Below, piece after piece: positions 14,113 to 20,881 of a stretch of DNA of 23,604 nucleotides. The stretch is from Burkholderiales bacterium (GTDB lineage Bacteria > Pseudomonadota > Gammaproteobacteria > Burkholderiales > Ga0077523), in the NCBI GenBank assembly GCA_025459035.1, contig JALORJ010000002.1, forward strand, positions 1-23,604, written 5' to 3'. A model generated the notes under the pieces. The model saw only the letters and a list, made by a program, of their open reading frames with translations. It did no database searches and was not told where the DNA came from. Position 1 is the first letter of the stretch. Every line of letters starts with the position of its first letter. Position numbers and translations under genes: made by a program.

Positions 14113-14826
14113 TCACCCACGCGCGCCGAAGATCGCCCGCCCGACGCGCACCACTGTCGTGCCCTCCAGGACCGCGGCCTCGAGGTCGTCGGACATGCCG
14201 ATCGACAGCGTGTCGACCGCAAGACCCGCGGCGCGCGCGGCATCGAAGACTTCGCGCAGCACGCGGCACTGCGCCCGCTGCGCGTCGAGCGTGTCGACCG
14301 GCGCGGGGATCGCCATGAAGCCGCGCAGCGTCAGGCCCGGCAGCGCCGCGCACTGGGCCGCCAGGGCCACGGCGTCGGCCGGGGCGACGCCGCCCTTGGT
14401 GGCCTCGCCGCTCACGTTCACCTGCACGCAGACGTCGAGCGGCGGGCGCAGCGGCGGGCGCTGGTCGGACAGGCGCTGCGCGATCTTCAGGCGGTCGATC
14501 GCGTGCACCCAGTCGAAGCGCTCCGCGAGGTCGCGCGTCTTGTTGCTCTGGATCGGCCCGATGAAGTGCCACACCAGCCGGTCGCGCAGGTCGGCGGTGG
14601 CGTCCTGCTTCGCGACGGCCTCCTGCACGTAGTTCTCGCCGAAGTCGGTCTGCCCGGCCGCGAACGCGGCGCGCACGGCGTCGGGGCCGAAGGTCTTCGA
14701 CACCGCGACCAGCCGCACGCTGCCGGCGGCGCGGCCGGCGAGGTGCTCGGCCGCGGCGATGCGGGCGCGGGTGCGGGCAAGGCCGTCGGCAATGGCGGCA
14801 TGCGTGGCAGCGGCAGGTTCGGACAT
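14113..14826 (-). CDS. yggS: YggS/PLPBP family pyridoxal phosphate homeostasis protein
   Basis: The 237-residue single-domain alanine-racemase-like barrel binds PLP and helps maintain vitamin B6 and amino-acid balance; no enzymatic activity is established for the family. Signatures are LVAVSKTFG with PLP lysine K44, DFGENYVQEA, WHFIGPIQSNKTRDL, VCVQVNVSGEATKGG, TLRGFMAIP and TLSIGMSDDLEAAVLEGTTVVRVGRAIFG. The ATG at 14826 gives the normal family length. It is divergent from pilT, an arrangement common in Pseudomonas and betaproteobacteria, and is the first gene of the minus-strand cluster leading to proC and yggT. Confidence 0.95.
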   Translation of the reverse strand: MSEPAAATHAAIADGLARTRARIAAAEHLAGRAAGSVRLVAVSKTFGPDAVRAAFAAGQTDFGENYVQEAVAKQDATADLRDRLVWHFIGPIQSNKTRDLAERFDWVHAIDRLKIAQRLSDQRPPLRPPLDVCVQVNVSGEATKGGVAPADAVALAAQCAALPGLTLRGFMAIPAPVDTLDAQRAQCRVLREVFDAARAAGLAVDTLSIGMSDDLEAAVLEGTTVVRVGRAIFGARG

Positions 14827-14885
14827 GCGCACGGAGGCGCCCACGGCGCCGACGAAGACGGACGCCGAGTCTGCCGCGCCGCCGT

Positions 14886-14913
14886 CGCCGACGCGATGCA
14901 TCACGCGTCGGCG
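14886..14913. promoter_or_regulatory. Perfect inverted repeat in the yggS/pilT divergent region
   Basis: CGCCGACGCG at 14886-14895 and CGCGTCGGCG at 14904-14913 are perfect 10-bp arms around an 8-base spacer. The repeat ends about 60 bp before the yggS start and 85 bp before the pilT start, just upstream of where a pilT -35 would lie. A dimeric regulator site serving both genes is a reasonable inference. A chance palindrome in G+C-rich DNA is the alternative. Confidence 0.45.
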
Positions 14914-14940
14914 CGCCGTGCGTCGGCCGCGGGCGTCCCC

Positions 14941-14946
14941 TACACT
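14941..14946 (+). promoter_or_regulatory. Candidate -10 element for pilT
   Basis: TACACT matches TATAAT at 4 of 6 positions and lies 51 bp before the pilT ATG, immediately downstream of the inverted repeat. There is no recognisable -35. Position is the main support. Confidence 0.3.
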
Positions 14947-14997
14947 CGACGCGTCTCCGGCCATGACGCCGGCGCCCGTGCGAGATCCCCGCCCCCG

Positions 14998-16044
14998 ATG
15001 GACATCTCCGAACTGCTGGCCTTCGTCGTCAAGAACAAGGCGTCCGACCTGCACCTCTCGGCCGGGCTGCCGCCGATGATCCGCGTGCACGGCGACGTGC
15101 GGCGCATCAACCTGCCGCCCATGGAGCACAAGGACGTGCACGCCATGGTGTACGACATCATGAACGACAGTCAGCGCAAGACGTACGAGGAGACGCTCGA
15201 ATGCGACTTCTCCTTCGCGATCCCCAACCTCGCACGCTTCCGCGTCAACGCGTTCGTGCAGCAGCGCGGGGCCGGCGCGGTGATGCGGACCATCCCGTCG
15301 AAGGTGCTGTCGCTCGAGGAGCTGAAGGCGCCGAAGATCTTCCAGGAGATCTCCGAGTACCCGCGCGGCATCGTGCTCGTGACAGGGCCGACCGGTTCGG
15401 GGAAGTCGACCACGCTCGCGGCGATGGTCAACCACATCAACGAGAACGAGTACGGCCACATCCTGACGGTCGAGGATCCGATCGAGTTCGTGCACGAGGC
15501 CAAGAAGTGCCTGATCAACCAGCGCGAGGTCGGACCGCACACGCTGTCGTTCTCGAACGCGTTGCGCTCGGCGCTGCGCGAGGACCCGGACGTGATCCTC
15601 GTGGGCGAGCTGCGTGACCTCGAGACCATCCGCCTTGCGCTGACCGCCGCCGAGACGGGCCACCTGGTGTTCGGCACGCTGCACACCTCGTCGGCCGCGA
15701 AGACCATCGACCGGATCATCGACGTGTTCCCGGCGGCCGAGAAGGAAATGGTGCGCGCGATGCTGTCGGAGTCGCTGCGCGCGGTGATCTCGCAGACGCT
15801 GCTGAAGACCAAGGACGGCTCGGGCCGCGCAGCGGCGCACGAGATCATGATCGGCACGCCGGCGATCCGGAACCTGATCCGCGAGGCCAAGGTCGCGCAG
15901 ATGTATTCCGCGATCCAGACCGGCCAGCAGTACGGCATGCAGACGCTCGACCAGAACCTGCAGGCGCTGGTGCAGCGTCAGGTGGTGGCGGCATCCGAGG
16001 CGCGCGGCAAGGCCGCCAACAAGGATCTGTTCCCCGGCGCCTGA
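14998..16044 (+). CDS. pilT: Type IV pilus retraction ATPase PilT
   Basis: Cytoplasmic hexameric ATPase that powers type IV pilus disassembly for twitching motility and DNA uptake. The 348-residue length is standard. Motifs are Walker A GPTGSGKS (130-137), the Asp box ILTVEDPIEF (155-164), Walker B DVILVGELRD (198-207), the His box GHLVFGTLHTSSA (221-233), and the PilT-specific AIRNLIRE (289-296) required for retraction. The ATG at 14998 gives the conserved N-terminus MDISELLAFVVKNKASDLHL. The next gene is pilU, 59 bp downstream, almost certainly co-transcribed. The promoter is probably in the yggS/pilT intergenic region. Confidence 0.98.
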   Translation: MDISELLAFVVKNKASDLHLSAGLPPMIRVHGDVRRINLPPMEHKDVHAMVYDIMNDSQRKTYEETLECDFSFAIPNLARFRVNAFVQQRGAGAVMRTIPSKVLSLEELKAPKIFQEISEYPRGIVLVTGPTGSGKSTTLAAMVNHINENEYGHILTVEDPIEFVHEAKKCLINQREVGPHTLSFSNALRSALREDPDVILVGELRDLETIRLALTAAETGHLVFGTLHTSSAAKTIDRIIDVFPAAEKEMVRAMLSESLRAVISQTLLKTKDGSGRAAAHEIMIGTPAIRNLIREAKVAQMYSAIQTGQQYGMQTLDQNLQALVQRQVVAASEARGKAANKDLFPGA

Positions 16045-16051
16045 GGCGCCT

Positions 16052-16081
16052 GCCCCGGCACGCGCGCCGCGTTCCCGGGGC
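16052..16081 (+). repeat. Intercistronic inverted repeat between pilT and pilU
   Basis: GCCCCGG at 16052-16058 and CCGGGGC at 16075-16081 make a perfect 7-bp G+C stem with a 16-base loop, just after the pilT stop and 12 bases before the pilU Shine-Dalgarno sequence. A second small repeat, GGCGCC-TGA-GGCGCC, spans the pilT stop codon (16036-16050). There is no T-tract. It could tune pilT:pilU ratios by partial termination or mRNA processing. Confidence 0.45.
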
Positions 16082-16103
16082 TGCAAGCACACGAGGAGGC
16101 AGC

Positions 16104-17243
16104 ATGGATCGCGATCAGGCCATGAAGTTCGTGCACGAACTCCTGAAGGGGATGGTCGCGAAGAAGGCGTCGGACCTCTTCATCACGGCGGGCTTCCCGC
16201 CAGCGTTCAAGATGGACGGCAAGATGACGCCGGTGTCGAACCAGAGCCTGACGCCGCAGCACACGGCCGAGCTCGCCCGCGCCGTGATGAACGACAAGCA
16301 GGCCGCCGAGTTCGAGCGCACCAAGGAGTGCAACTTCGCGATCAACCCGGCCGGCATCGGCCGCTTCCGCGTCAACGCGTTCATGCAGCAGCAGCGCGTC
16401 GGCATGGTGCTGCGGACCATCACCGCGACCATCCCGCGCTTCGAGGATCTGGGCATTCCCGACCAGCTGCGCGACGTGGCGATGACCAAGCGCGGGCTGG
16501 TGATCGTGGTCGGCGCGACCGGGTCGGGCAAGTCGACCACGCTCGCCGCGATGCTGGGCTACCGCAACGAGAACAGCCAGGGCCACATCATCACGATCGA
16601 GGACCCGATCGAGTACGTGCACGATCACCGCGGCTGCGTCGTCACGCAGCGCGAGGTCGGCGTCGACACCGAGTCGTGGGAGGCCGCGCTGAAAAACACG
16701 CTGCGGCAAGCGCCGGACGTGATCCTGATCGGCGAGGTGCGCGAGCGCGAGACGATGGAGCACGCGATCGCCTTTGCGGAGACCGGTCACCTGTGCATGT
16801 GCACGCTGCACGCGAACAGCGCCAACCAGGCGCTGGACCGGATCATCAACTTCTTCCCGGAGGAGCGTCGCGCGCAGCTGCTGATGGACCTGTCGCTCAA
16901 CCTGAAGGCGATGGTGTCGCAGCGGCTGATCCCGAAGAAGGACGTGAAGGGCCGCGCCGCGGCGGTGGAGATCATGCTGAACTCGCCGCTGATCTCGGAT
17001 CTCATCTTCAAGGGCGACGTGCACGAGATCAAGCAGATCATGCAGAAGTCGAAGGAGCTCGGCATGCAGACCTTCGACATGGCGCTGTTCGACCTCTTCG
17101 AGGCCGGCCAGATCAGCTACGAGGACGCGCTGCGCAACGCCGATTCGATGAACGAACTGCGCCTCAAGATCAAGCTCGAGAGCAACGCCGCCAAGACCAA
17201 CGTCGAGGCGATCACCAGCGACGGCGGGCTGTCGATCGTCTGA
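16104..17243 (+). CDS. pilU: Type IV pilus retraction ATPase paralogue PilU
   Basis: The 379-residue PilT paralogue assists pilus retraction together with PilT. Motifs are Walker A GATGSGKS (137-144), the Asp box ITIEDPIEYV (163-172), Walker B DVILIGEVRE (205-214) and the His box GHLCMCTLHANSA (228-240). PilU-specific traits are the longer C-terminus (after about 340: ISYEDALRNADSMNELRLKIK) and SPLISDLIFKGD in place of PilT's AIRNLIRE. A strong Shine-Dalgarno GAGGAGG at 16093-16099 lies 4 bases before the ATG. The stop is 9 bp from the convergent egtD stop, with no obvious terminator between them. Confidence 0.97.
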   Translation: MDRDQAMKFVHELLKGMVAKKASDLFITAGFPPAFKMDGKMTPVSNQSLTPQHTAELARAVMNDKQAAEFERTKECNFAINPAGIGRFRVNAFMQQQRVGMVLRTITATIPRFEDLGIPDQLRDVAMTKRGLVIVVGATGSGKSTTLAAMLGYRNENSQGHIITIEDPIEYVHDHRGCVVTQREVGVDTESWEAALKNTLRQAPDVILIGEVRERETMEHAIAFAETGHLCMCTLHANSANQALDRIINFFPEERRAQLLMDLSLNLKAMVSQRLIPKKDVKGRAAAVEIMLNSPLISDLIFKGDVHEIKQIMQKSKELGMQTFDMALFDLFEAGQISYEDALRNADSMNELRLKIKLESNAAKTNVEAITSDGGLSIV

Positions 17244-17252
17244 CGCGCGGCC

Positions 17253-18194
17253 TCACGCGACGAACAGCAGTTCCGCGAAGGCGCTGTCCACGTCGGTCCA
17301 CGTGCCGCGATGCCGCCACCCGGCGCGCGCCGCGAGCGCGACGAAGCCGGCCGGGTCGTACTTGTACGAACTCTCGGTGTGGATGCGCTCGCCGGCCTCG
17401 AACGCGAACACGTGGCCGGCCACGGTGACGGTCTGCGTCGCCTGCGCCTCGAGGTGCATCTCGATGCGCCGTGCGGCGTCGTTCCACACCGCGACGTGGC
17501 GCCACCGGCGCAGGTCGAAGTCGGCGTGCAGTTCGCGGTTGATGCGTGCGAGCAGGTTCAGGTCGAACGCCGCGGTGACGCCGGTCGGGTCGTCGTAGGC
17601 CGCGACCAGCGTCGCGGGCGCCTTCACCAGGTCGACGCCGATCAGCAACGCGTCGCCGCTGCGTGCGAGCGGCGCGAGCAGGCGCACCGCGTCGTCGGGC
17701 GCGAAGTTGCCGATCGACGAGCCGGGATAGAACACGAGCCGCGCGCCGGTCGGCATCTGCGGAGGAAGCGACAGACCGGCCGCGAAGTCCTGGCACAGCG
17801 CATACACCGGCAGGTCAGGACGTTCGGCCGACAGCCCCGCCGTGGCCGCCTGCAGCGCATCGCGCGACACGTCGACGGCGATGTACGCCGACGGGGCGAG
17901 CGCCGGCAGCAGGCGCCGCACCTTCTCGCCGGCGCCGCTGCCCAGTTCGAGCAGCACGCGCCCGCGACCTGCCGCGGCCCCGATCGCGTCGGCATGCGCG
18001 TCGAACAACGCGAGCTCGGTGCGGGTCGGGTAGTACTCGGGCAGCAGCGTGATCGCCTCGAAGAGCTTGCTGCCGAGGGCGTCGTAGAACCACTTCGGCG
18101 ACAACGCACGCGGGCGGGCCGTCAGTCCGGCGAGCACTTCGGCCTCGAAGCTCGCCGTGGCCGGCGCGAGATCGACGAACACCGGCGCGTTCAT
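17253..18194 (-). CDS. egtD: L-histidine N-alpha-methyltransferase (ergothioneine pathway)
   Basis: Transfers three methyl groups from S-adenosylmethionine to the alpha-amino group of histidine, making hercynine, the first step of ergothioneine synthesis. The 313-residue length fits the family. Visible markers are PKWFYDALGSKLFEAI (33-48) and LPEYYPTRTE (51-60), the SAM motif LELGSGAGEK (82-91), YPGSSIGNF (156-164) with substrate-contact Asn163, and the C-terminal HTESSYKYD (272-280) with the Glu/Ser pair that grips histidine. The ATG at 18194 overlaps the stop of the upstream rRNA methyltransferase gene by 4 bp and has GGAG 8 bases before it, so the two are coupled. The usual partner egtB is not adjacent on either side. 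Confidence 0.93.
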   Translation of the reverse strand: MNAPVFVDLAPATASFEAEVLAGLTARPRALSPKWFYDALGSKLFEAITLLPEYYPTRTELALFDAHADAIGAAAGRGRVLLELGSGAGEKVRRLLPALAPSAYIAVDVSRDALQAATAGLSAERPDLPVYALCQDFAAGLSLPPQMPTGARLVFYPGSSIGNFAPDDAVRLLAPLARSGDALLIGVDLVKAPATLVAAYDDPTGVTAAFDLNLLARINRELHADFDLRRWRHVAVWNDAARRIEMHLEAQATQTVTVAGHVFAFEAGERIHTESSYKYDPAGFVALAARAGWRHRGTWTDVDSAFAELLFVA

Positions 18195-19525
18195 CGCGGC
18201 GTCTCCGACCGGGGAAGCGCACCCGGCGGCGCGTCGACCGGCGCGACCGCCGGCGTCGCCCGGTGGGCGCCCGCCACGCCGTCGGCGGCTGCGGGCGCCG
18301 ACGCTTCGCCCGCGGGAGCGGTCGCCCGGGGTCGCGCAGAGCCCGCGACCATCCGGTACTCGTAGAGGCGGCATTCGAGCGCACCGTTGAACAGCGGCGT
18401 GCGACGGCTGGTCTTCAGTCCGATGCACTTCGCGAGCTCGGGGTCGCCGGAGAAGAAGAACGCGCGCCAGCCGGCGTAGCGCTGCTTGAGCTGGTCGCCC
18501 AGCCGCGGATACAGCGCCTGCAGTGCTCGCGTGTCGCCCAGGCGCACGCCGTACGGCGGGTTGGTCAGCAGCACGCCGCCGGGCGCCGGCGGGTCGGCGG
18601 CCAGCACGTCGGCGCACTCGAAGGTCACGACGGCGTCGACCCCGGCCGCACGCGCGTTCTCGCGCGCAGCGGCGACGGCCTGCGCATCGATGTCGCGCCC
18701 GACGACCACGAGCGGCATCCGCGTGGCGGGATCGACGGGCACGAGCGCCTGCGCGCGCTCAACCTTCCACGCGTCGGCGTCGAAGCCGTTCAGTCGCTCG
18801 AAGCCGAACCGGCGCCCGGCGCCCGGTGCGCGGCCGAGCGCGATCTGCGCGGCCTCGATCACGAGCGTGCCGGCGCCGCACATCGGGTCGAGCAACGGCG
18901 TGTCGGGCGTCCACCCGGTCAGTCGCAGCAGCCCTGCCGCGAGGTTCTCGCGCAGCGGCGCCTCGGCCGCATGCCCGCGCCAGCCCCGCTTGAACAGCGC
19001 CTCTCCCGACGTGTCGAGGTACAGCACGACTTCGCGCGCGGAGAAGAACGCGTGCACGCGCACGTCGGGTTGCGCGGTGTCGATGCTCGGCCGCTTGCCG
19101 ATCTCGACGCGGAAGCGATCGCAGATGGCGTCCTTGATGCGCAGCGTGATGAACTCGAGACTGCGCAGCGGGCTGTCGACCGCCGACACCTGCACGCGCA
19201 GCGTGCGGTCGACATCGAACCAGTCCCGCCACGGCAGCGCGTGCACATGCCGGTAGACGTCGTCCTCGGTGCGGTAACGGCCGCTGCCCACCTGCCACAG
19301 GATGCGGCTCGCGATGCGGCTCCACAGGTTGGCGCGGCGCCCGGCCGCGGCGTCGCCGGCGAAGGCGACGCCGCCGGGCACGACCTCGACGCCACCCAGG
19401 CCCAGCGCCGTCAGTTCGTCGGCGAGCGCGGCTTCGAGCCCGCGCGGGCAGGTGGCGAAGAAGCGTTCGGCGGCGCTCGGCGCGCGCGGATCGGGGGAGC
19501 GCACGCGCGCGGGTCGAGGCGTCAT
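18191..19525 (-). CDS. THUMP-domain 23S rRNA (guanine-N2) methyltransferase, RlmL type
   Basis: The 444-residue class I SAM-dependent RNA methyltransferase resembles the N-terminal half of E. coli RlmL/YcbY (23S rRNA m2G2445). The order is a ferredoxin-like/THUMP RNA-binding region (about 20-190, with ATCPRGLEAALADEL near its start), then the Rossmann methyltransferase with LLDPMCGAGTLVIEAA (211-226) and the catalytic LLTNPPYGVRLGD (319-331), ending with NGALECRLYEYRM. After about residue 393 comes a 52-residue Ala/Pro/Gly-rich tail that looks disordered and is not part of the core family. The ATG at 19525 is chosen because it lies 7 bp past the upstream gene's stop; an earlier in-frame start would overlap that gene. 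E. coli RlmL carries an RlmK domain as well; here it is a single-domain enzyme, as in many betaproteobacteria. Confidence 0.9.
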   Translation of the reverse strand: MTPRPARVRSPDPRAPSAAERFFATCPRGLEAALADELTALGLGGVEVVPGGVAFAGDAAAGRRANLWSRIASRILWQVGSGRYRTEDDVYRHVHALPWRDWFDVDRTLRVQVSAVDSPLRSLEFITLRIKDAICDRFRVEIGKRPSIDTAQPDVRVHAFFSAREVVLYLDTSGEALFKRGWRGHAAEAPLRENLAAGLLRLTGWTPDTPLLDPMCGAGTLVIEAAQIALGRAPGAGRRFGFERLNGFDADAWKVERAQALVPVDPATRMPLVVVGRDIDAQAVAAARENARAAGVDAVVTFECADVLAADPPAPGGVLLTNPPYGVRLGDTRALQALYPRLGDQLKQRYAGWRAFFFSGDPELAKCIGLKTSRRTPLFNGALECRLYEYRMVAGSARPRATAPAGEASAPAAADGVAGAHRATPAVAPVDAPPGALPRSETPR

Positions 19526-19532
19526 CCGCCGA

Positions 19533-19991
19533 TTATCGCGGGCGTTCGGCCGGCGCGGGGTGCGTGTCACCGGCCGCGCCACCCAGCACGCGCGTGATGC
19601 GCAGCTCGAGGCGGCGGCGATGGTTGCGGTACTTCGCGATCGCGGTCACGTGCGCGTCGAGCGCCTGGCCGCGGTCGAGCTGGCGCGCGACGTCGGCGTT
19701 GTCGGCGGCGGGCAGGTAGCCCAGCACGCGACCCTGCCAGTCGACGCGCACCGCGGACCGGTCGTGCGCGTTGTCGGCCTCGCGCACCAGCTGCAGCGCG
19801 TCGCCCACCCGCAGCTGGTCCCAGACCGCCTTCGCATCGTGATGCGCGAGGCCCGCCACCGTGGCGACCTGCACGTCGACGCGCCACTGCACCGCGTCGG
19901 CCGCGTGCGCGATACCGAAGAGGTCGCATTTCGCGACCGCGGCCACGAGCAGGACGGCCGCTGCCGCGCGAACGAATCTCGGGCCGTGCAT
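19533..19991 (-). CDS. Exported stand-alone HIRAN-domain protein
   Basis: The 152-residue product has an N-terminal hydrophobic signal (about 8-20) ending near AHA-AD (30/31). The mature part matches the HIRAN domain (about 43-135): VAGLAHHDA, VGDALQLVREADNAHD (62-77), then AVRVDWQGRVLGYLPAADNADVA (80-102) and a basic KYRNHRRR patch (120-127). HIRAN domains were defined in Rad5/HLTF, where they bind DNA 3' ends; bacterial stand-alone versions exist with unclear roles. A DNA-binding fold with an export signal is odd. The ATG at 19991 is preferred because GGGAGG lies 7 bases upstream; an in-frame ATG at 20024 would bury the signal. It is the first gene of a unit with the rRNA methyltransferase and egtD. 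Confidence 0.75.
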   Translation of the reverse strand: MHGPRFVRAAAAVLLVAAVAKCDLFGIAHAADAVQWRVDVQVATVAGLAHHDAKAVWDQLRVGDALQLVREADNAHDRSAVRVDWQGRVLGYLPAADNADVARQLDRGQALDAHVTAIAKYRNHRRRLELRITRVLGGAAGDTHPAPAERPR

Positions 19992-19998
19992 CGGTTGT

Positions 19999-20018
19999 CC
20001 TCCCACCCCGACGAGGTG
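19999..20018. promoter_or_regulatory. Back-to-back ribosome binding sites of the HIRAN and tandem-RHH genes
   Basis: On the minus strand GGGAGG (complement of 19999-20004) serves the HIRAN ATG at 19991. On the plus strand GAGGTG at 20013-20018 serves the ATG at 20023. The two start codons are only 31 bp apart, so each gene's promoter must lie inside the other's 5' coding region. Confidence 0.6.
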
Positions 20019-20022
20019 TCCC

Positions 20023-20577
20023 ATGTCCGAGATTGCCCCCGTGTCGCTTGCCGTGCGTCCCGTTTCGCCGATGTCGCGCCCGGGCCGCCCGGTCCGCCCG
20101 AGCCCGACCGTTCACCGCCCGCGACCACGCCCGATCGGAACGGGACGCGATCTGGACTTCCTGCGCGCCGCACCGACACCGCTGAAGGTCTGGCTGCCCG
20201 AGAGCGCCGAGACGCTGCTGGACCGCTGGGCGGCCGCGCACGGCATGACCAAGGCGGGCGTCGTCGCGCAGATCCTGATCACCCATCTGTACGGCTGGTG
20301 CGACCTCGAGGCGCACTTCGGCGACGCGACCTTCTGGAACACCGCCACGAGCCGCGCCGCCGCGTCGCGCTCGCCGGCCTATCGGACCGAACTGGGCAAG
20401 AGCATCGCCGACGTGCGGCTGCAGATCCCGCCGCAGGCCCGGCAGGACCTGGCCGCACTGGCCGATGCCTGCGGGCTGAAGATCTCGGCGTATGCGCGAC
20501 GCGTGATCGTCGACCACTTCTTCGGGCGCATGCCCACCCCGATCGAGATCGGCGAGCCGCCCGCCGACGCCGACTGA
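20023..20577 (+). CDS. Probable DNA-binding protein with two tandem ribbon-helix-helix motifs
   Basis: The 184-residue product is not a family I can name. Residues 1-45 are Pro/Arg-rich and look disordered. Two 38-residue segments, 54-91 (LKVWLPE, then ETLLDRWAAAHG, then TKAGVVAQILITHLYG) and 131-168 (VRLQIPP, then QDLAALADACG, then ISAYARRVIVDHFFG), align without gaps. They share the Pro, Ala, Leu, Ala, Ala, Gly, His and Gly positions and show the strand-helix-turn-helix pattern of ribbon-helix-helix repressors. Such motifs normally need two chains to make one DNA-binding sheet; two copies on one chain, as in F-plasmid TraY, could form it alone. Basic or polar strand residues (K55, R132, Q134) are suitable DNA contacts. 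The start has GAGGTG 4 bases upstream. It is divergent from the HIRAN gene, and a strong terminator follows. Confidence 0.65.
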   Translation: MSEIAPVSLAVRPVSPMSRPGRPVRPSPTVHRPRPRPIGTGRDLDFLRAAPTPLKVWLPESAETLLDRWAAAHGMTKAGVVAQILITHLYGWCDLEAHFGDATFWNTATSRAAASRSPAYRTELGKSIADVRLQIPPQARQDLAALADACGLKISAYARRVIVDHFFGRMPTPIEIGEPPADAD

Positions 20578-20881
20578 ACCGTCCCGACCGTCCCCTCGGC
20601 CGCCGACCGCGTCACCGACGCGGGCCCGTGACCCGCCAGCACACAACCGCGTCTCCTCCCCCTTGCCCCGCGCCTTGCCGCGGGGCTTCTTTTTTCTGCA
20701 GCCCGCAGCCGGCGTCAGGCGTCGCACCCGTCCGGGGCGCGCCGCGGCCGGCTGCGTCGGTGCGGCTACCCTCGCGGTGTCCTCGCACATCGGGCCGCCG
20801 CCGCCACGATCCGCGTCAAGCGGCAGTGCGCCTCATTCGATGCGCGTCCCAAGCAACCTTCCCTCTCGACGAGACCCCTGC
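20578..20881 (+). other. Intergenic region between the tandem-RHH and GST-like genes
   Basis: The 304 bases contain the terminator at 20665-20697, then a perfect 10-bp inverted repeat with a long spacer: CGCAGCCGGC at 20704-20713 and GCCGGCTGCG at 20747-20756. TACCCT at 20767-20772 is a weak -10 candidate for the GST-like gene. I see no gene here. Confidence 0.5.
20665..20697 (+). terminator. Rho-independent terminator after the tandem-RHH gene
   Basis: GCCCCGCG at 20665-20672 pairs perfectly with CGCGGGGC at 20679-20686 across a 6-base loop and is followed by TTCTTTTTTCT. The 8-bp G+C stem plus T-tract is textbook and lies 88 bp after the gene's stop on the same strand. Confidence 0.92.

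Noticed and set aside
14113..16092. A 659-codon minus-strand frame that would make YggS part of a much longer protein running under pilT.
   Set aside because: Only the last 237 residues resemble a protein family (YggS, of normal length). The extension lies opposite the pilT coding sequence and has no motif.
20840..20881. Upstream ATG as the start of the GST-like protein.
   Set aside because: It would add 14 polar residues before the first beta strand, whereas the GTG at 20882 gives the family's usual N-terminus.
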